This document shows, one piece after another, positions 8,077 through 17,344 of a stretch of 64,000 nt of DNA. The notes under the pieces were generated by a model that made no database searches, was not told the origin of the DNA, and saw only the letters and a program-made list of their open reading frames with translations. Position numbers and translations under genes: made by a program. Within the stretch, counting starts at the first letter, position 1; every line of letters begins with the position of its first letter. The stretch is from assembly GCA_910575555.1 (NCBI GenBank), contig CAJTFX010000008.1, positions 152,930 through 216,929 of the forward strand, given 5' to 3'. The DNA comes from Lachnospiraceae bacterium (GTDB lineage: Bacteria; Bacillota; Clostridia; Lachnospirales; Lachnospiraceae).

Positions 8077-10641
8077 ATGGAACAGTATACCGTAACCGGC
8101 ATGAGCTGCGCCGCCTGCAGCGCCCGGGTGGAAAGAGCAGTATCCGGGATTGAGGGCGTTACTTCCTGTTCCGTCAGTCTGCTGACCAATTCCATGGGTG
8201 TGGAGGGAACGGCAAAGGCGCAGGAGATTATCAAAGCAGTGGAGGAGGCAGGATACGGAGCCTCAGTCAAAGGCGCAGAAGCCGGAAGCAATACTGCCGG
8301 CGGGGCAGAGGATATGTTAAAAGACAAAGAAACCCCGCTTTTGAAACAGAGATTGTATGCTTCTCTTGGATTTTTAATAGTACTGATGTATTTTTCCATG
8401 GGAACCATGATGTGGGGATGGCCTGTCCCCTGGTTTTTAAAGGGAAACCATGTGGCTATGGGGCTGCTGCAGCTGCTTTTGACAGCTGCGATTATGGTGA
8501 TCAACCAGAAGTTTTTCATCAGCGGCTGTAAGAGCCTGCTGCATAAATCCCCCAATATGGATACGCTGGTGGCTCTGGGTTCCGGTGCGGCGTTTGTCTA
8601 CAGCACATATGCTCTTTTTGCCATGACAGATGCGCAGATGAAGGGAGACGGGGCCGGAGTTATGGCTTATATGCATGAATTCTATTTTGAGTCGGCAGCC
8701 ATGATTTTGACGCTGATTACCGTAGGAAAGATGCTGGAAGCCAGATCCAAGGGCCGCACCACAGACGCCTTAAAAAGCCTGATGAGGCTTGCCCCTAAGA
8801 CGGCGACTCTGCTGCGGGATGGAACAGAAACAGTGGCGCCCATTGAGCAGGTGGCAAAAGGAGATATTTTCCTGGTTCGTCCGGGAGAAAATATTCCGGT
8901 GGACGGGATTGTGCTGGAGGGAAACAGCGCTGTCAATGAAGCGGCGCTGACAGGAGAGAGCATTCCCAGTGACAAAACTGTGGGAGATACAGTGTCGGCG
9001 GCTACCACCAATCAGTCCGGTTTCCTGAAGTGCCAGGCGTCAAGGGTAGGGGAGGACACCACATTGTCCCAGATTATCCAGATGGTAAGCGACGCCGCCG
9101 CTACCAAAGCCCCCATTGCAAAAGTGGCGGATCAGGTATCATATGTCTTTGTCCCCGCAGTAATTGGAATTGCCGTTGTTACATTGGCAGCCTGGCTTCT
9201 GGCAGGAGAAACCATAGGATTTGCCCTGGCCCGAAGCATTTCGGTACTGGTAATCAGCTGCCCCTGCGCCCTGGGACTTGCAACTCCGGTAGCTATTATG
9301 GTAGGAAACGGCATGGGAGCCAAAAACGGAATTATGTTTAAAACAGCCGTTTCCCTGGAAGAGACAGGCAAGGTGGATATTGTGGCCCTGGATAAAACGG
9401 GAACCATCACAAACGGGGAGCCGAAGGTCACGGATATTCTGCCGGCAGAAGGAATTTCTGAGGAAGAGCTGCTTAAGATGGCCGCAGGATTGGAGCAGAA
9501 AAGCGAACATCCTCTGGCGAAAGCGGTTCTGGAATATGTCAAAGGAAAACTGCCGGAGGTAACGGAATTCCAGGCATTGCCCGGAAACGGCCTTTCAGGT
9601 ATAATCGAAGGCATGGAAGTGTGCGGCGGGAATTACAGATTTATCAGCAGCCGTGCGGAGGTTCTGCCGGAATTGAAAGCCCAGTCAGAAGCCCTGTCAG
9701 AGGAAGGAAAAACACCGCTGTTTTTTGCAAAAAACGGGAAAATGCTTGGAATGATTGCCGTTGCAGATGTGATGAAAGACGACAGCGCAAAGGCAATCCG
9801 ACAGCTGAAGCAAATGGGAATCCATGTGGTGATGCTGACCGGAGACAATGAGAAAACAGCCAATGCCATCGGCCGCCAGGCCGGAGTGGATGAAGTGGTG
9901 GCCGGAGTGCTGCCGGATGGAAAAGAAAGCGTGATACGCACCCTGCAGGAAAAGGGAAAGGTCGCTATGGTAGGGGACGGAATCAACGACGCTCCGGCCC
10001 TGACCCGGGCGGATATGGGAATTGCCATCGGCGCCGGAACAGATATTGCCATTGATGCAGCCGATATCGTGCTGATGAAAAGCCGTCTCAGCGATGTGGC
10101 AGCCGCGATCCGGTTAAGCCGGGCGGCTCTCACCAATATTCATGAGAATCTGTTCTGGGCCTTTATCTACAATGTGATTGGAATTCCCCTGGCGGCAGGG
10201 ATATGGATTCCCCTGTTGGGATGGCAGCTGAACCCCATGTTCGGGGCGGCGGCTATGAGCCTGTCCAGTTTCTGCGTAGTGACAAATGCGCTGCGTCTGA
10301 ACCTTAAGAATATTCACGACGGGACCAAAGACAGGCCGAAGAAAAAGGGCGCCCATGGAAACATAAAACAGGCGGTCAAAGAAGATTCCGTCCAGACGTA
10401 TCAGAAAACAGAAATCAAGGAGGAAAAGAAAATGGTAAAAACAATGAAAATCGAAGGTATGATGTGCGGTCACTGTGAAGCGGCAGTTAAGAAATGCTTA
10501 GAGGAGCTGAAAGAGGTGTCGGAAGCTTCTGTGAGCCATGAAGCAGGAACGGCGGTGGTGACGCTGACAGAAGAAATTTCAGAGGAAATCCTGAAAAAAG
10601 CAGTGGAGGACAAAGATTATAAGGTGCTTTCCATCGAATAA
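8077..10641 (+). CDS. copA: Copper-exporting P1B-ATPase CopA with a C-terminal CopZ-like domain
   Basis: An 854-residue copper efflux pump. The N-terminal metal-binding domain has GMSCAAC (Cys11, Cys14). The core then follows: the TGES actuator loop, membrane motif CPC (395-397), phosphorylated Asp439 in DKTGT, the HP motif (SEHPLA), and GDGINDAP at the hinge. After the last membrane segments a charged linker leads to a second heavy-metal-associated domain, GMMCGHC (Cys797, Cys800), ending at 854. Family members are usually about 740-800 residues with the domain(s) only at the N-terminus. The C-terminal domain looks like an annexed copZ gene, since it keeps a ribosome site and start (see 10432). 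Cotranscribed with csoR. Confidence 0.93.
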   Translation: MEQYTVTGMSCAACSARVERAVSGIEGVTSCSVSLLTNSMGVEGTAKAQEIIKAVEEAGYGASVKGAEAGSNTAGGAEDMLKDKETPLLKQRLYASLGFLIVLMYFSMGTMMWGWPVPWFLKGNHVAMGLLQLLLTAAIMVINQKFFISGCKSLLHKSPNMDTLVALGSGAAFVYSTYALFAMTDAQMKGDGAGVMAYMHEFYFESAAMILTLITVGKMLEARSKGRTTDALKSLMRLAPKTATLLRDGTETVAPIEQVAKGDIFLVRPGENIPVDGIVLEGNSAVNEAALTGESIPSDKTVGDTVSAATTNQSGFLKCQASRVGEDTTLSQIIQMVSDAAATKAPIAKVADQVSYVFVPAVIGIAVVTLAAWLLAGETIGFALARSISVLVISCPCALGLATPVAIMVGNGMGAKNGIMFKTAVSLEETGKVDIVALDKTGTITNGEPKVTDILPAEGISEEELLKMAAGLEQKSEHPLAKAVLEYVKGKLPEVTEFQALPGNGLSGIIEGMEVCGGNYRFISSRAEVLPELKAQSEALSEEGKTPLFFAKNGKMLGMIAVADVMKDDSAKAIRQLKQMGIHVVMLTGDNEKTANAIGRQAGVDEVVAGVLPDGKESVIRTLQEKGKVAMVGDGINDAPALTRADMGIAIGAGTDIAIDAADIVLMKSRLSDVAAAIRLSRAALTNIHENLFWAFIYNVIGIPLAAGIWIPLLGWQLNPMFGAAAMSLSSFCVVTNALRLNLKNIHDGTKDRPKKKGAHGNIKQAVKEDSVQTYQKTEIKEEKKMVKTMKIEGMMCGHCEAAVKKCLEELKEVSEASVSHEAGTAVVTLTEEISEEILKKAVEDKDYKVLSIE
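10432..10641 (+). CDS. Possible separately translated CopZ-like copper chaperone inside copA
   Basis: In-frame ATG at 10432 (CopA Met786) is preceded by AAGGAGG (10417-10423) with 8 bases between, stronger than many gene starts in this window. Initiation here would give a 69-residue protein consisting of exactly one heavy-metal-associated domain with MCGHC, the size and composition of the copper chaperone CopZ. It would deliver Cu(I) to the N-terminal domain of the same pump. The alternative is that the site is an evolutionary relic of a gene fusion. Internal initiation is inferred from the sequence only. Confidence 0.5.
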   Translation: MVKTMKIEGMMCGHCEAAVKKCLEELKEVSEASVSHEAGTAVVTLTEEISEEILKKAVEDKDYKVLSIE

Positions 10642-10706
10642 CCGCATCACGTTTTAGAAAGCCGGAGTGGGGTTGCTGCATTGAGTAATACAACTGCAAG
10701 ATATGG

Positions 10707-10712
10707 TATAAT
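10707..10712 (+). promoter_or_regulatory. Extended -10 promoter for the sensor kinase
   Basis: TGG-TATAAT, an extended -10 hexamer, 66 bases after copA; no strong -35 box is seen. Confidence 0.4.
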
Positions 10713-10864
10713 TTCTATTTACAAAATATTGTATCTCATGTGTTTACTTCTTAATGCGGCAGCCCCGCTCCGTTTTTCAAATGCAGCAGAGGTTTGACTT
10801 TCTGACCATGAAAGGGTATGATAGAAAAAAAGACAGGCACGCAAACGAAGGAGAATGTTTTTTG

Positions 10865-13777
10865 ATGGGCGACAGGACATTTGAAAACAAAGCCCGGGAG
10901 CAGGAAATGCTTCTGGAAAGTATTTATCATACAATGGAATGCGGAATTATCCGTTATGTTAAGACAGGGGAGGACAGATTTGAACTGCTGTCCATGAATC
11001 AGGCCGCGCTGCATATGCTGGATTATGAAACCATGCAGGAATGTATGGCGGATGGTTTTGACGGCACGGCAGGCCATGTGATAAAAAAGGACCGGGAGAA
11101 AATTTTATCGCTGACAAAAACGCTGGAAAAGCCTGGGGACATGGTGAAATTTGAGTATCAGGCAAAAGGAAAAAGAGGAGATGACCGTTGGATTTTAGCC
11201 AGTTCCCATTTTTTGAAAAGGGATGAGAAGAACCGCCCGGTCATCCAGCGGACAATGACAGATATTACAGAGAAAAAGCAGTTGGAGCTGCAGCTGCGCC
11301 AGGAACGGGAGCTGTATCAGATTGCCGTGGAAAGCAGCGAGGACATTCTGTATGAATATGATATGGAAAAAGACCGTTTTGTCATGCATGTGTCGGATAC
11401 GGATGAAGATGGGAACCTGTTTACCGGACGAAAAGTTGTGAAGGATTACCGGAAGAAAGTGATGACAGGGGAAGCGGTTCATTCCGGAGATATTTCCAAA
11501 CTGGGTAATTTGCTGAAAAACGGTACCGAGGAACATATGGAACTGCAGCTGAAACTGGACGGAAGCGCCCGCTGGTATCAGATGACGGGGCGGAAGATAC
11601 TGGAACACGGATGCAGGGCAAAAATCGTAGGAACCATGCGGGATATCCATGAGATGAAAAAGATGCGCCGGGAGAATCAGAGCCATCTGGAGGAACTGAA
11701 AATCAACCGTTTGGCCATAAAATCCCTGAGTCATTCCTACACCGGCATTCACTATGTGAATCTTCGGGCCAATACATACTATGCCGTGCGCATACCGGAG
11801 CATTTGAGAAGCATGATTCCCAAACGGGGAGATTACACAGAAGTTATAGAGCATTATGTGGATACCCAGATTGCCTTTGAAGATCGGAGAAAAGTGAAAG
11901 CAATCATAGATCCCGAGTATCTCATTCAGAATTTAAGCCCCAAGGCCAGTCATATGGAAGTGGAATACCGGTGTGTGCGCCGGGAGCAGAACAAGCCGGT
12001 GTGGAACCGTCTGGAAATCAACCTGGTATCCTGCAGACAGAATGAACCGGAATTTGTGACCATTAATTTTCTGGATATTACCGGTGAGAAACGTAAAGCG
12101 TTAAAAAGGGAATATGATAATGCACTGCTGGGCTATGCAATCTCAGATTCTTATGATGCCATTTATGAAGTGGAACTGGAGCAGGAAGCCGTATACCGGG
12201 TGATGTTTGATGGGAAACAGATTTCGCGGAAAAAATATTCCAAAAGTTTTTCAGAGATTGTTCTGGCAAATCTGGAAAAAAGTATTCATCCGGATTCCAG
12301 AAAAGAATATATGGAACAGATTGATCTGGAGCGGCTGCGCCGGTTGGAACATGAGAACCGTCTGGGAGAAGAATACTGCGAATTTCTGATGAAAACACAA
12401 GAAGGGGACTATGAATGGATTTCTTTTATCCTGCGTTCGGTTGTACGCGGCGAGGGAAAAAGAGTGCTGGTGTTTGAGAAAAACGTGGACGCCCGTAAAC
12501 GGAGGGAACTGGAAAATCTGGAGAGGGAGCAGAAAAACCGGGAAGCCATCACAGAGGCATATCAGGCGGCCAACCGGGCCAATGAAGCAAAAAGCCTGTT
12601 TCTGTCCAGAATGTCCCATGATATCAGAACGCCGCTGAACGCAATTATCGGAATGACGGCCATCGCCGGGGCGCACCTGGAAGAACCAGCCCGGATCAGA
12701 GAATGCCTGGAAAAGATTTCTTCCTCCGGCAAACTGCTGCTGAACCTGATTAATGAGGTTCTGGATATGTCAAAAGTAGAAAACGGAAATATTTCATTGA
12801 ATGAGGAAGAAATTCATCTGCCGGATGCAGTTTGCAGCGTTCTGGAACAGATAAAGCCGGATCTTGCCCTGAAATCCCTGGAGCTGCAGACAGATTTCGG
12901 AATACTGCAGCATGAGGATGTGATTGGAGACCCGCTGCGGCTGCAGCAAATATTTTTAAACCTGCTTTCCAACGCCATCAAATATACGCCCAACGGCGGG
13001 AAAATTACACTGCGTGTCTGTGAGAAACAGACAACGGTAGATCGGGCAGGCTGTTATGAATTTGTTTTTGAGGATACCGGGATAGGAATGGAGCCGGAAT
13101 TTATTCCCAGAATGTTTGAACCCTTTGAGCGGGCAGAGGATTCCAGAGTCAGCAAAGTTCAGGGAACCGGCCTTGGAATGACAATCACCCAGAATATTGT
13201 ACAGATGATGAACGGAACCATACATGTGGAAAGCGGGCTGAACCAGGGCACCTGCGTTACAGTGACGGTTTTCCTGAAGCTTCCGGAGCCGGAGGACTCT
13301 TCGGTAAAAGAGCAGGAAGAAGAAAACGTTCCGGCAGATGAGCCAAAAGACGAGATTCCTTCCTTTGAGGGAAAGCGGATTCTGCTTGTGGAGGACAATG
13401 AATTAAACCGGGAGATTGCAATGGAAATTATCGGTTCTACCGGCGTTGTTATTGAGACTGCTGAAAACGGTCAGGAAGCGGTGGAAATGTTTGAACATGT
13501 GCCGGAAGGATATTATGATCTGATTTTTATGGATATTCAGATGCCGGTGATGAACGGCCATGAGGCGGCCCGGAACATAAGGAAACTGGAACATACAAGG
13601 AAGAGAAGGGTGCCTGTGGTGGCGGTGACGGCCAACGCTTTTCTGGAGGACATTCAGATGTCCAAAGAGGCAGGCATGGACGGACATCTGGCCAAGCCGC
13701 TGGATATTCAGCTTCTGATGGAAACCATGAGAAAGTGGCTGACAGCCTGGAACAGATCAGCTGAAGAAGAAAACTGA
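10865..13777 (+). CDS. Hybrid sensor histidine kinase with PAS-type sensors and receiver domain
   Basis: About 970 residues. Several PAS/PAC-like modules occupy roughly residues 15-540 (for example WILASSHFLKRDEKNRPVIQ and a second block ending FLDITGEKRKA). A short coiled coil follows, then HisKA with phospho-acceptor His585 in SHDIRTPLN, the HATPase with N, G1 (DTGIGM) and G2 (GTGLGMTI) boxes, and a receiver whose phospho-acceptor is Asp890 in FMDIQMP, with the Lys in AKPLD. No membrane segments or HPt domain are visible, so it senses an internal signal. AAGGAG lies 11 bases before ATG 10865 (8 before TTG 10862). The open frame extends back to 10754 without a ribosome site. No partner regulator is adjacent. 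Confidence 0.88.
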   Translation: MGDRTFENKAREQEMLLESIYHTMECGIIRYVKTGEDRFELLSMNQAALHMLDYETMQECMADGFDGTAGHVIKKDREKILSLTKTLEKPGDMVKFEYQAKGKRGDDRWILASSHFLKRDEKNRPVIQRTMTDITEKKQLELQLRQERELYQIAVESSEDILYEYDMEKDRFVMHVSDTDEDGNLFTGRKVVKDYRKKVMTGEAVHSGDISKLGNLLKNGTEEHMELQLKLDGSARWYQMTGRKILEHGCRAKIVGTMRDIHEMKKMRRENQSHLEELKINRLAIKSLSHSYTGIHYVNLRANTYYAVRIPEHLRSMIPKRGDYTEVIEHYVDTQIAFEDRRKVKAIIDPEYLIQNLSPKASHMEVEYRCVRREQNKPVWNRLEINLVSCRQNEPEFVTINFLDITGEKRKALKREYDNALLGYAISDSYDAIYEVELEQEAVYRVMFDGKQISRKKYSKSFSEIVLANLEKSIHPDSRKEYMEQIDLERLRRLEHENRLGEEYCEFLMKTQEGDYEWISFILRSVVRGEGKRVLVFEKNVDARKRRELENLEREQKNREAITEAYQAANRANEAKSLFLSRMSHDIRTPLNAIIGMTAIAGAHLEEPARIRECLEKISSSGKLLLNLINEVLDMSKVENGNISLNEEEIHLPDAVCSVLEQIKPDLALKSLELQTDFGILQHEDVIGDPLRLQQIFLNLLSNAIKYTPNGGKITLRVCEKQTTVDRAGCYEFVFEDTGIGMEPEFIPRMFEPFERAEDSRVSKVQGTGLGMTITQNIVQMMNGTIHVESGLNQGTCVTVTVFLKLPEPEDSSVKEQEEENVPADEPKDEIPSFEGKRILLVEDNELNREIAMEIIGSTGVVIETAENGQEAVEMFEHVPEGYYDLIFMDIQMPVMNGHEAARNIRKLEHTRKRRVPVVAVTANAFLEDIQMSKEAGMDGHLAKPLDIQLLMETMRKWLTAWNRSAEEEN

Positions 13778-13856
13778 TTTTCAAATCATCAGAAAAAACT
13801 GTGAATTTTCTGAGAATATAAGTCAAAAAATATAAAAATATGGAAAATAAAATAAA

Positions 13857-13896
13857 ATATGTGAAAAAATACCACTATTTTTTCACATATTTTTAA
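13857..13896 (+). terminator. Perfect 15-bp AT-rich hairpin terminator
   Basis: ATATGTGAAAAAATA (13857-13871), loop CCAC, perfect complement 13876-13890, then TTTTTAATG. It ends the kinase transcript 80 bases after the stop. An extended -10 (TGT-TACAAT, 13918-13923) for the next gene follows. Confidence 0.6.
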
Positions 13897-13934
13897 TGTA
13901 ATTTTAAAAAAATGTGTTACAATAATCTAGAGTG

Positions 13935-14014
13935 ATGCTTATACTTGAGAGCATACTGATCTGTCGGACGATTTGCAGTTCTTCTTAAAAAGAGCAGGGT
14001 TCGGCTGGCAAATC
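13935..14014 (+). other. Possible structured 5' leader of the deacetylase gene
   Basis: About 120 bases lie between the apparent promoter and the gene. Two pairings are visible: ATGCT (13935) with AGCAT (13950), and GATTTGC (13970-13976) with GCAAATC (14008-14014) enclosing about 30 bases. TCGGAC upstream can also pair with GTCCG next to the ribosome site. I do not recognise a known riboswitch class. Confidence 0.3.
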
Positions 14015-14052
14015 ATTTGGCTCACGGGTATAAATACTGGGGAGGTCCGTAT

Positions 14053-14997
14053 ATGGAAGATAATACAACCAGTGGATTACGTGAGCAGCAGTTAAGGCGC
14101 AAACGGATCAGAAAGATAAAATCAACCATTGTTGCAGGCGTGGCAATCTGGATTTTAGGGACAAGCGTTCTGTCTGTCACACTTTTGGTCAAGCTTCTTC
14201 ATCTGGAAGAGCGGCTGGACAAGCTGGCAGAGTCTGTGATTTCTGTGGAGCAGGTGGTGGAGAATGTGAATGAGAAAAGCGCAGCTTCTCCGGACGGAAC
14301 GGCCAAGACGTCAGATTCGGTCAAGAACGGCACCATTTTGGAAAATGCACTGGAAGAAGGAGAGAGCCGGAAGGTATATCTGACCTTTGACGACGGCCCA
14401 AGTGAGAATACGGCCAAGATTCTGGATATTTTAAAAGAAAAAAATGTAAAAGCCACCTTTTTTGTCATCGGGCAGGAAGATGAGGAATCCAAAGAATTGT
14501 ATCAGAGAATTGTGGCTGAGGGGCACACACTTGGAATGCATTCTTTTTCACATAAATACAGCGTGATTTATCAGTCTTTGGAATCATTTTCAGAAGATAT
14601 GGCCCATTTACAGGCGTATTTGTCGGAGGTGACGGGGGTGACTCCCGAGATTCTCCGGTTTCCCGGCGGCAGCAGCAACCAGGTCAGCAACACAGATATG
14701 ACAGAATTTATCCGTTTTCTGAAAGAGAAAGGGATCACCTACTATGACTGGAATGTGGCAAGCGGAGACGCTACAAGCCAGGCTTACACGCCGGATGAAC
14801 TGGTGCAGAATGTAATGAATGACGTGGGAAGATATGAGACATCCATTGTATTGATGCACGATGCTTCCAACAAATCAGGAACAGTGGAAGCGCTTCCTGT
14901 AATGATTGACAAATTACAGGAGTTGGGAGCTGAGCTGCTGCCAATTGATGAAAATACAACGCCGATTCAGCAGATTCCGGCGGAGAGTGTTCAATGA
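14053..14997 (+). CDS. Membrane-anchored NodB-type polysaccharide deacetylase
   Basis: A 314-residue protein with a short basic cytoplasmic tail, one membrane segment (about residues 28-50, AGVAIWILGTSVLSVTLLVK), an extracellular Ser/Asp-rich linker and a NodB homology domain from about residue 107. Catalytic motifs are TFDDGP (Asp113 as base, Asp114 as metal ligand), HSFSHKYS (metal histidines), RFPGG, and a C-terminal LMHD histidine. It likely deacetylates N-acetylated glycans such as peptidoglycan in the cell wall. The start at 14053 follows GGGGAGG. It is followed 58 bases later by the bactofilin gene. Confidence 0.9.
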   Translation: MEDNTTSGLREQQLRRKRIRKIKSTIVAGVAIWILGTSVLSVTLLVKLLHLEERLDKLAESVISVEQVVENVNEKSAASPDGTAKTSDSVKNGTILENALEEGESRKVYLTFDDGPSENTAKILDILKEKNVKATFFVIGQEDEESKELYQRIVAEGHTLGMHSFSHKYSVIYQSLESFSEDMAHLQAYLSEVTGVTPEILRFPGGSSNQVSNTDMTEFIRFLKEKGITYYDWNVASGDATSQAYTPDELVQNVMNDVGRYETSIVLMHDASNKSGTVEALPVMIDKLQELGAELLPIDENTTPIQQIPAESVQ

Positions 14998-15055
14998 ACA
15001 AAGGCTGTCTTATGGCAGCCCAGGTAAAAAGCAAATAATTTATGGAGGTACATAT

Positions 15056-15976
15056 ATGAGCTTTTTTAAAGATTTCAAAGAAGATTTATCTCAGGCAGTG
15101 AACGAGCTGCTTCCCGGAGAAGAAGAGCTGAAAGCAGCCGCACCGGAGCGTCCGGAACTGGTTGTAAACACTCTGGAGCAGGAAGTGGACGTGCAGTCTG
15201 AGTTGAAGAAATTAGAAGGATTGTTTGAAAAAGTGGATGAAGTGGCGGCCAAGCAGTCAGAGAAGCCGATTGTTCTGACGCCGGAAGAACCAAAGGTGAA
15301 GGCTGAGCCGGAGAAACCCATAGAAAGAGCAATTCCAGAACCCAGAAAAGAAGTTAAAAAAGAAATCAGAACAGAAGAAATCCCGGTAAAAGAGCCGGAG
15401 CATAAGGAGGAAACGATTGTGACTACAAAAGCTGTTGTAAATGAGGAAAATATTACCAATGAGGAAGTAAACGCAGATGCAGAGAAAACCGCAGAGGCTA
15501 AGATTATTGCAGGTCTTTCCGCTGAAATTTCAGACGAAGTGACAGTGATTACAGAAGGAACTTCTCTGAAAGGTGATTTGGAATCCACCGGTTCTTTTGA
15601 GTTAAGAGGAAAAATCGAAGGAAATGTACGCTGCAACGGCAAGGTAACCATTACCGGAAGCATCCACGGCAATGCGGAAGCATCTGAATTTTTTGCAGAC
15701 GCTGCTAAGGTGGAGGGAGAAATTTCCACCAGCGGAACCGTTAAGATTGGCCTTGGCTCTGTAGTGGTTGGAAATATCACCGCAACCAGCGCAGTAATCG
15801 CAGGCGCTATCAAGGGAGATATTGACGTACAGGGGCCGGTTGTGGTAGACACCTCCGCAGTAGTAATGGGCAATATCAAATCACGTTCCGTACAGATTAA
15901 CAACGGCGCAGTGATCGAAGGCTTCTGCTCCCAGTGTTATGCAGATGTGGATATGGAGACTTTTTTTGATAAATAA
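15056..15976 (+). CDS. Bactofilin-family (polymer-forming cytoskeletal) protein
   Basis: A 306-residue protein in two parts. Residues 1-160 are Glu/Lys/Pro-rich and probably disordered. Residues about 175-300 are a right-handed beta-helix bactofilin core, seen as repeated strands such as GSFELRGKIEGNVRCNGKVT and GTVKIGLGSVVVGNITATSA. Bactofilins polymerise without nucleotide and scaffold cell-wall enzymes, so the preceding deacetylase gene is a plausible partner. The start at 15056 (after TGGAGG) begins MSFFKDFKEDLS; the open frame extending into the upstream gene is not used. The N-terminal tail is longer than in most bactofilins. Confidence 0.88.
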   Translation: MSFFKDFKEDLSQAVNELLPGEEELKAAAPERPELVVNTLEQEVDVQSELKKLEGLFEKVDEVAAKQSEKPIVLTPEEPKVKAEPEKPIERAIPEPRKEVKKEIRTEEIPVKEPEHKEETIVTTKAVVNEENITNEEVNADAEKTAEAKIIAGLSAEISDEVTVITEGTSLKGDLESTGSFELRGKIEGNVRCNGKVTITGSIHGNAEASEFFADAAKVEGEISTSGTVKIGLGSVVVGNITATSAVIAGAIKGDIDVQGPVVVDTSAVVMGNIKSRSVQINNGAVIEGFCSQCYADVDMETFFDK

Positions 15977-15988
15977 GAAAGGCATTCA

Positions 15989-16684
15989 ATGAAAAGAATA
16001 TTATTAAAGTTAAGCGGAGAGGCGCTGGCAGGAGAAAAGCACACCGGATTTGACGAACCTACCGTCACCCGGGTGGCCGAACAGGTGAAAAGGCTTACAG
16101 AGGACGGAGTGGAAGTGGGAATCGTCATTGGCGGCGGCAATTTCTGGCGGGGAAGAACCAGTGAGACAATTGACCGTACCAGGGCAGATCAGATTGGAAT
16201 GCTTGCCACGGTAATGAACTGTATTTATGTTTCTGAGATTTTCCGTTCCGTTGGAATGAAAACTCAGATTCTGACCCCCTTTACCTGCGGAGCTTTTACA
16301 AAACTTTTTTCCAAAGACAGGGCAAATAAATATTTTTCCAAAGGCATGGTGTGTTTCTTTGCCGGAGGAACCGGGCATCCCTATTTTTCCACAGATACGG
16401 CGACCGTGCTGCGGGCGGTTGAGATTGAGGCGGAAGGAATCTTCCTGGCGAAAGCCATTGACGGCGTATACGACAGCGATCCGAAGCTGAATCCCTCTGC
16501 CGTGAAATATGATGAAATTTCCATTCAGGAAGTCATTGCCCGGAAGCTTGCAGTGATTGACCTGACGGCGTCTATTCTGTGTATGGAAAATAAAATGCCC
16601 ATGTATGTGTTTGGCCTGAATGAAGAAAACAGCATTGTGAGGGCAGTCGGCGGAGACTTTTCCGGAACAAAGGTCTTTCCCTGA
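15989..16684 (+). CDS. pyrH: UMP kinase PyrH
   Basis: A 231-residue bacterial uridylate kinase, phosphorylating UMP to UDP. It belongs to the amino-acid kinase fold: LLKLSGEAL at the N-terminus, GGGNFWRGR for substrate/phosphate binding, and the C-terminal TDTATVLRAVEIEA and DGVYDSDPKLNP blocks. Length is normal for the family. It opens the pyrH-frr-uppS-cdsA-dxr-rseP-ispG-polC string, a widely conserved order in Firmicutes. Confidence 0.96.
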   Translation: MKRILLKLSGEALAGEKHTGFDEPTVTRVAEQVKRLTEDGVEVGIVIGGGNFWRGRTSETIDRTRADQIGMLATVMNCIYVSEIFRSVGMKTQILTPFTCGAFTKLFSKDRANKYFSKGMVCFFAGGTGHPYFSTDTATVLRAVEIEAEGIFLAKAIDGVYDSDPKLNPSAVKYDEISIQEVIARKLAVIDLTASILCMENKMPMYVFGLNEENSIVRAVGGDFSGTKVFP

Positions 16685-16723
16685 ACGCCTTGGGGAATTT
16701 GATAAAAATGGGAGGGTTTTAGT

Positions 16724-17278
16724 ATGGATGAAAGATTGCAGAAGTATGACAATAAGATGCAGAAATCATTCGAAAATCTGTTAGAAGAATTTGGCTCTAT
16801 CCGTGCAGGGCGGGCAAATCCCCATGTACTGGATAAAATAAAAGTAGACTATTACGGAACGCCTACCGGTTTGCAGCAGGTGGCAAATATTTCTGTTCCG
16901 GAGCCCAGGATGCTTTTGATTCAGCCCTGGGAGGCTAAAATGGTACGTGAGATTGAGAAAGCGATTCTCACTTCTGATTTGGGGATCAATCCCACCAACG
17001 ACGGCAAAGTCATCCGTCTGTCTTTCCCGGAATTGACTGAGGAGCGCAGAAAAGAGCTAGCCAAGGAAGTGAAGAAAAAGGGCGAGGCAGCCAAAGTTGC
17101 AGTCCGCAATATCCGCAGAGACGCCAACGACTCGTTCAAGAAGCTGGGCAAAAACAGCGACGTTTCTGAGGACGAAGTGAAAGAATTGGAAGATCAGGTA
17201 CAGAAATTAACAGATCAGTACATCAAAAAAGTAGATAAAGCAGTAGAAGAAAAATCAAAAGAAATTCTTACGGTTTAA
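16724..17278 (+). CDS. frr: Ribosome recycling factor
   Basis: 184 residues, the standard RRF length. It splits post-termination ribosomes with EF-G. The family core is visible: FGSIRAGRANPHVLDKI near residue 25, then VDYYGTPTGLQQVANISVPE, and the C-terminal helix EERRKELAKEVKKKGEAAKV with ANDSFKKL. GGGAGGG precedes the start. It lies 39 bases after pyrH in the same operon. Confidence 0.97.
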   Translation: MDERLQKYDNKMQKSFENLLEEFGSIRAGRANPHVLDKIKVDYYGTPTGLQQVANISVPEPRMLLIQPWEAKMVREIEKAILTSDLGINPTNDGKVIRLSFPELTEERRKELAKEVKKKGEAAKVAVRNIRRDANDSFKKLGKNSDVSEDEVKELEDQVQKLTDQYIKKVDKAVEEKSKEILTV

Positions 17279-17344
17279 TATCTAATGTTTGAAAGGGGCA
17301 TGGCGTCAGCGTCTGTCCTTTTCTTCATATCATTGGAGGATTTT

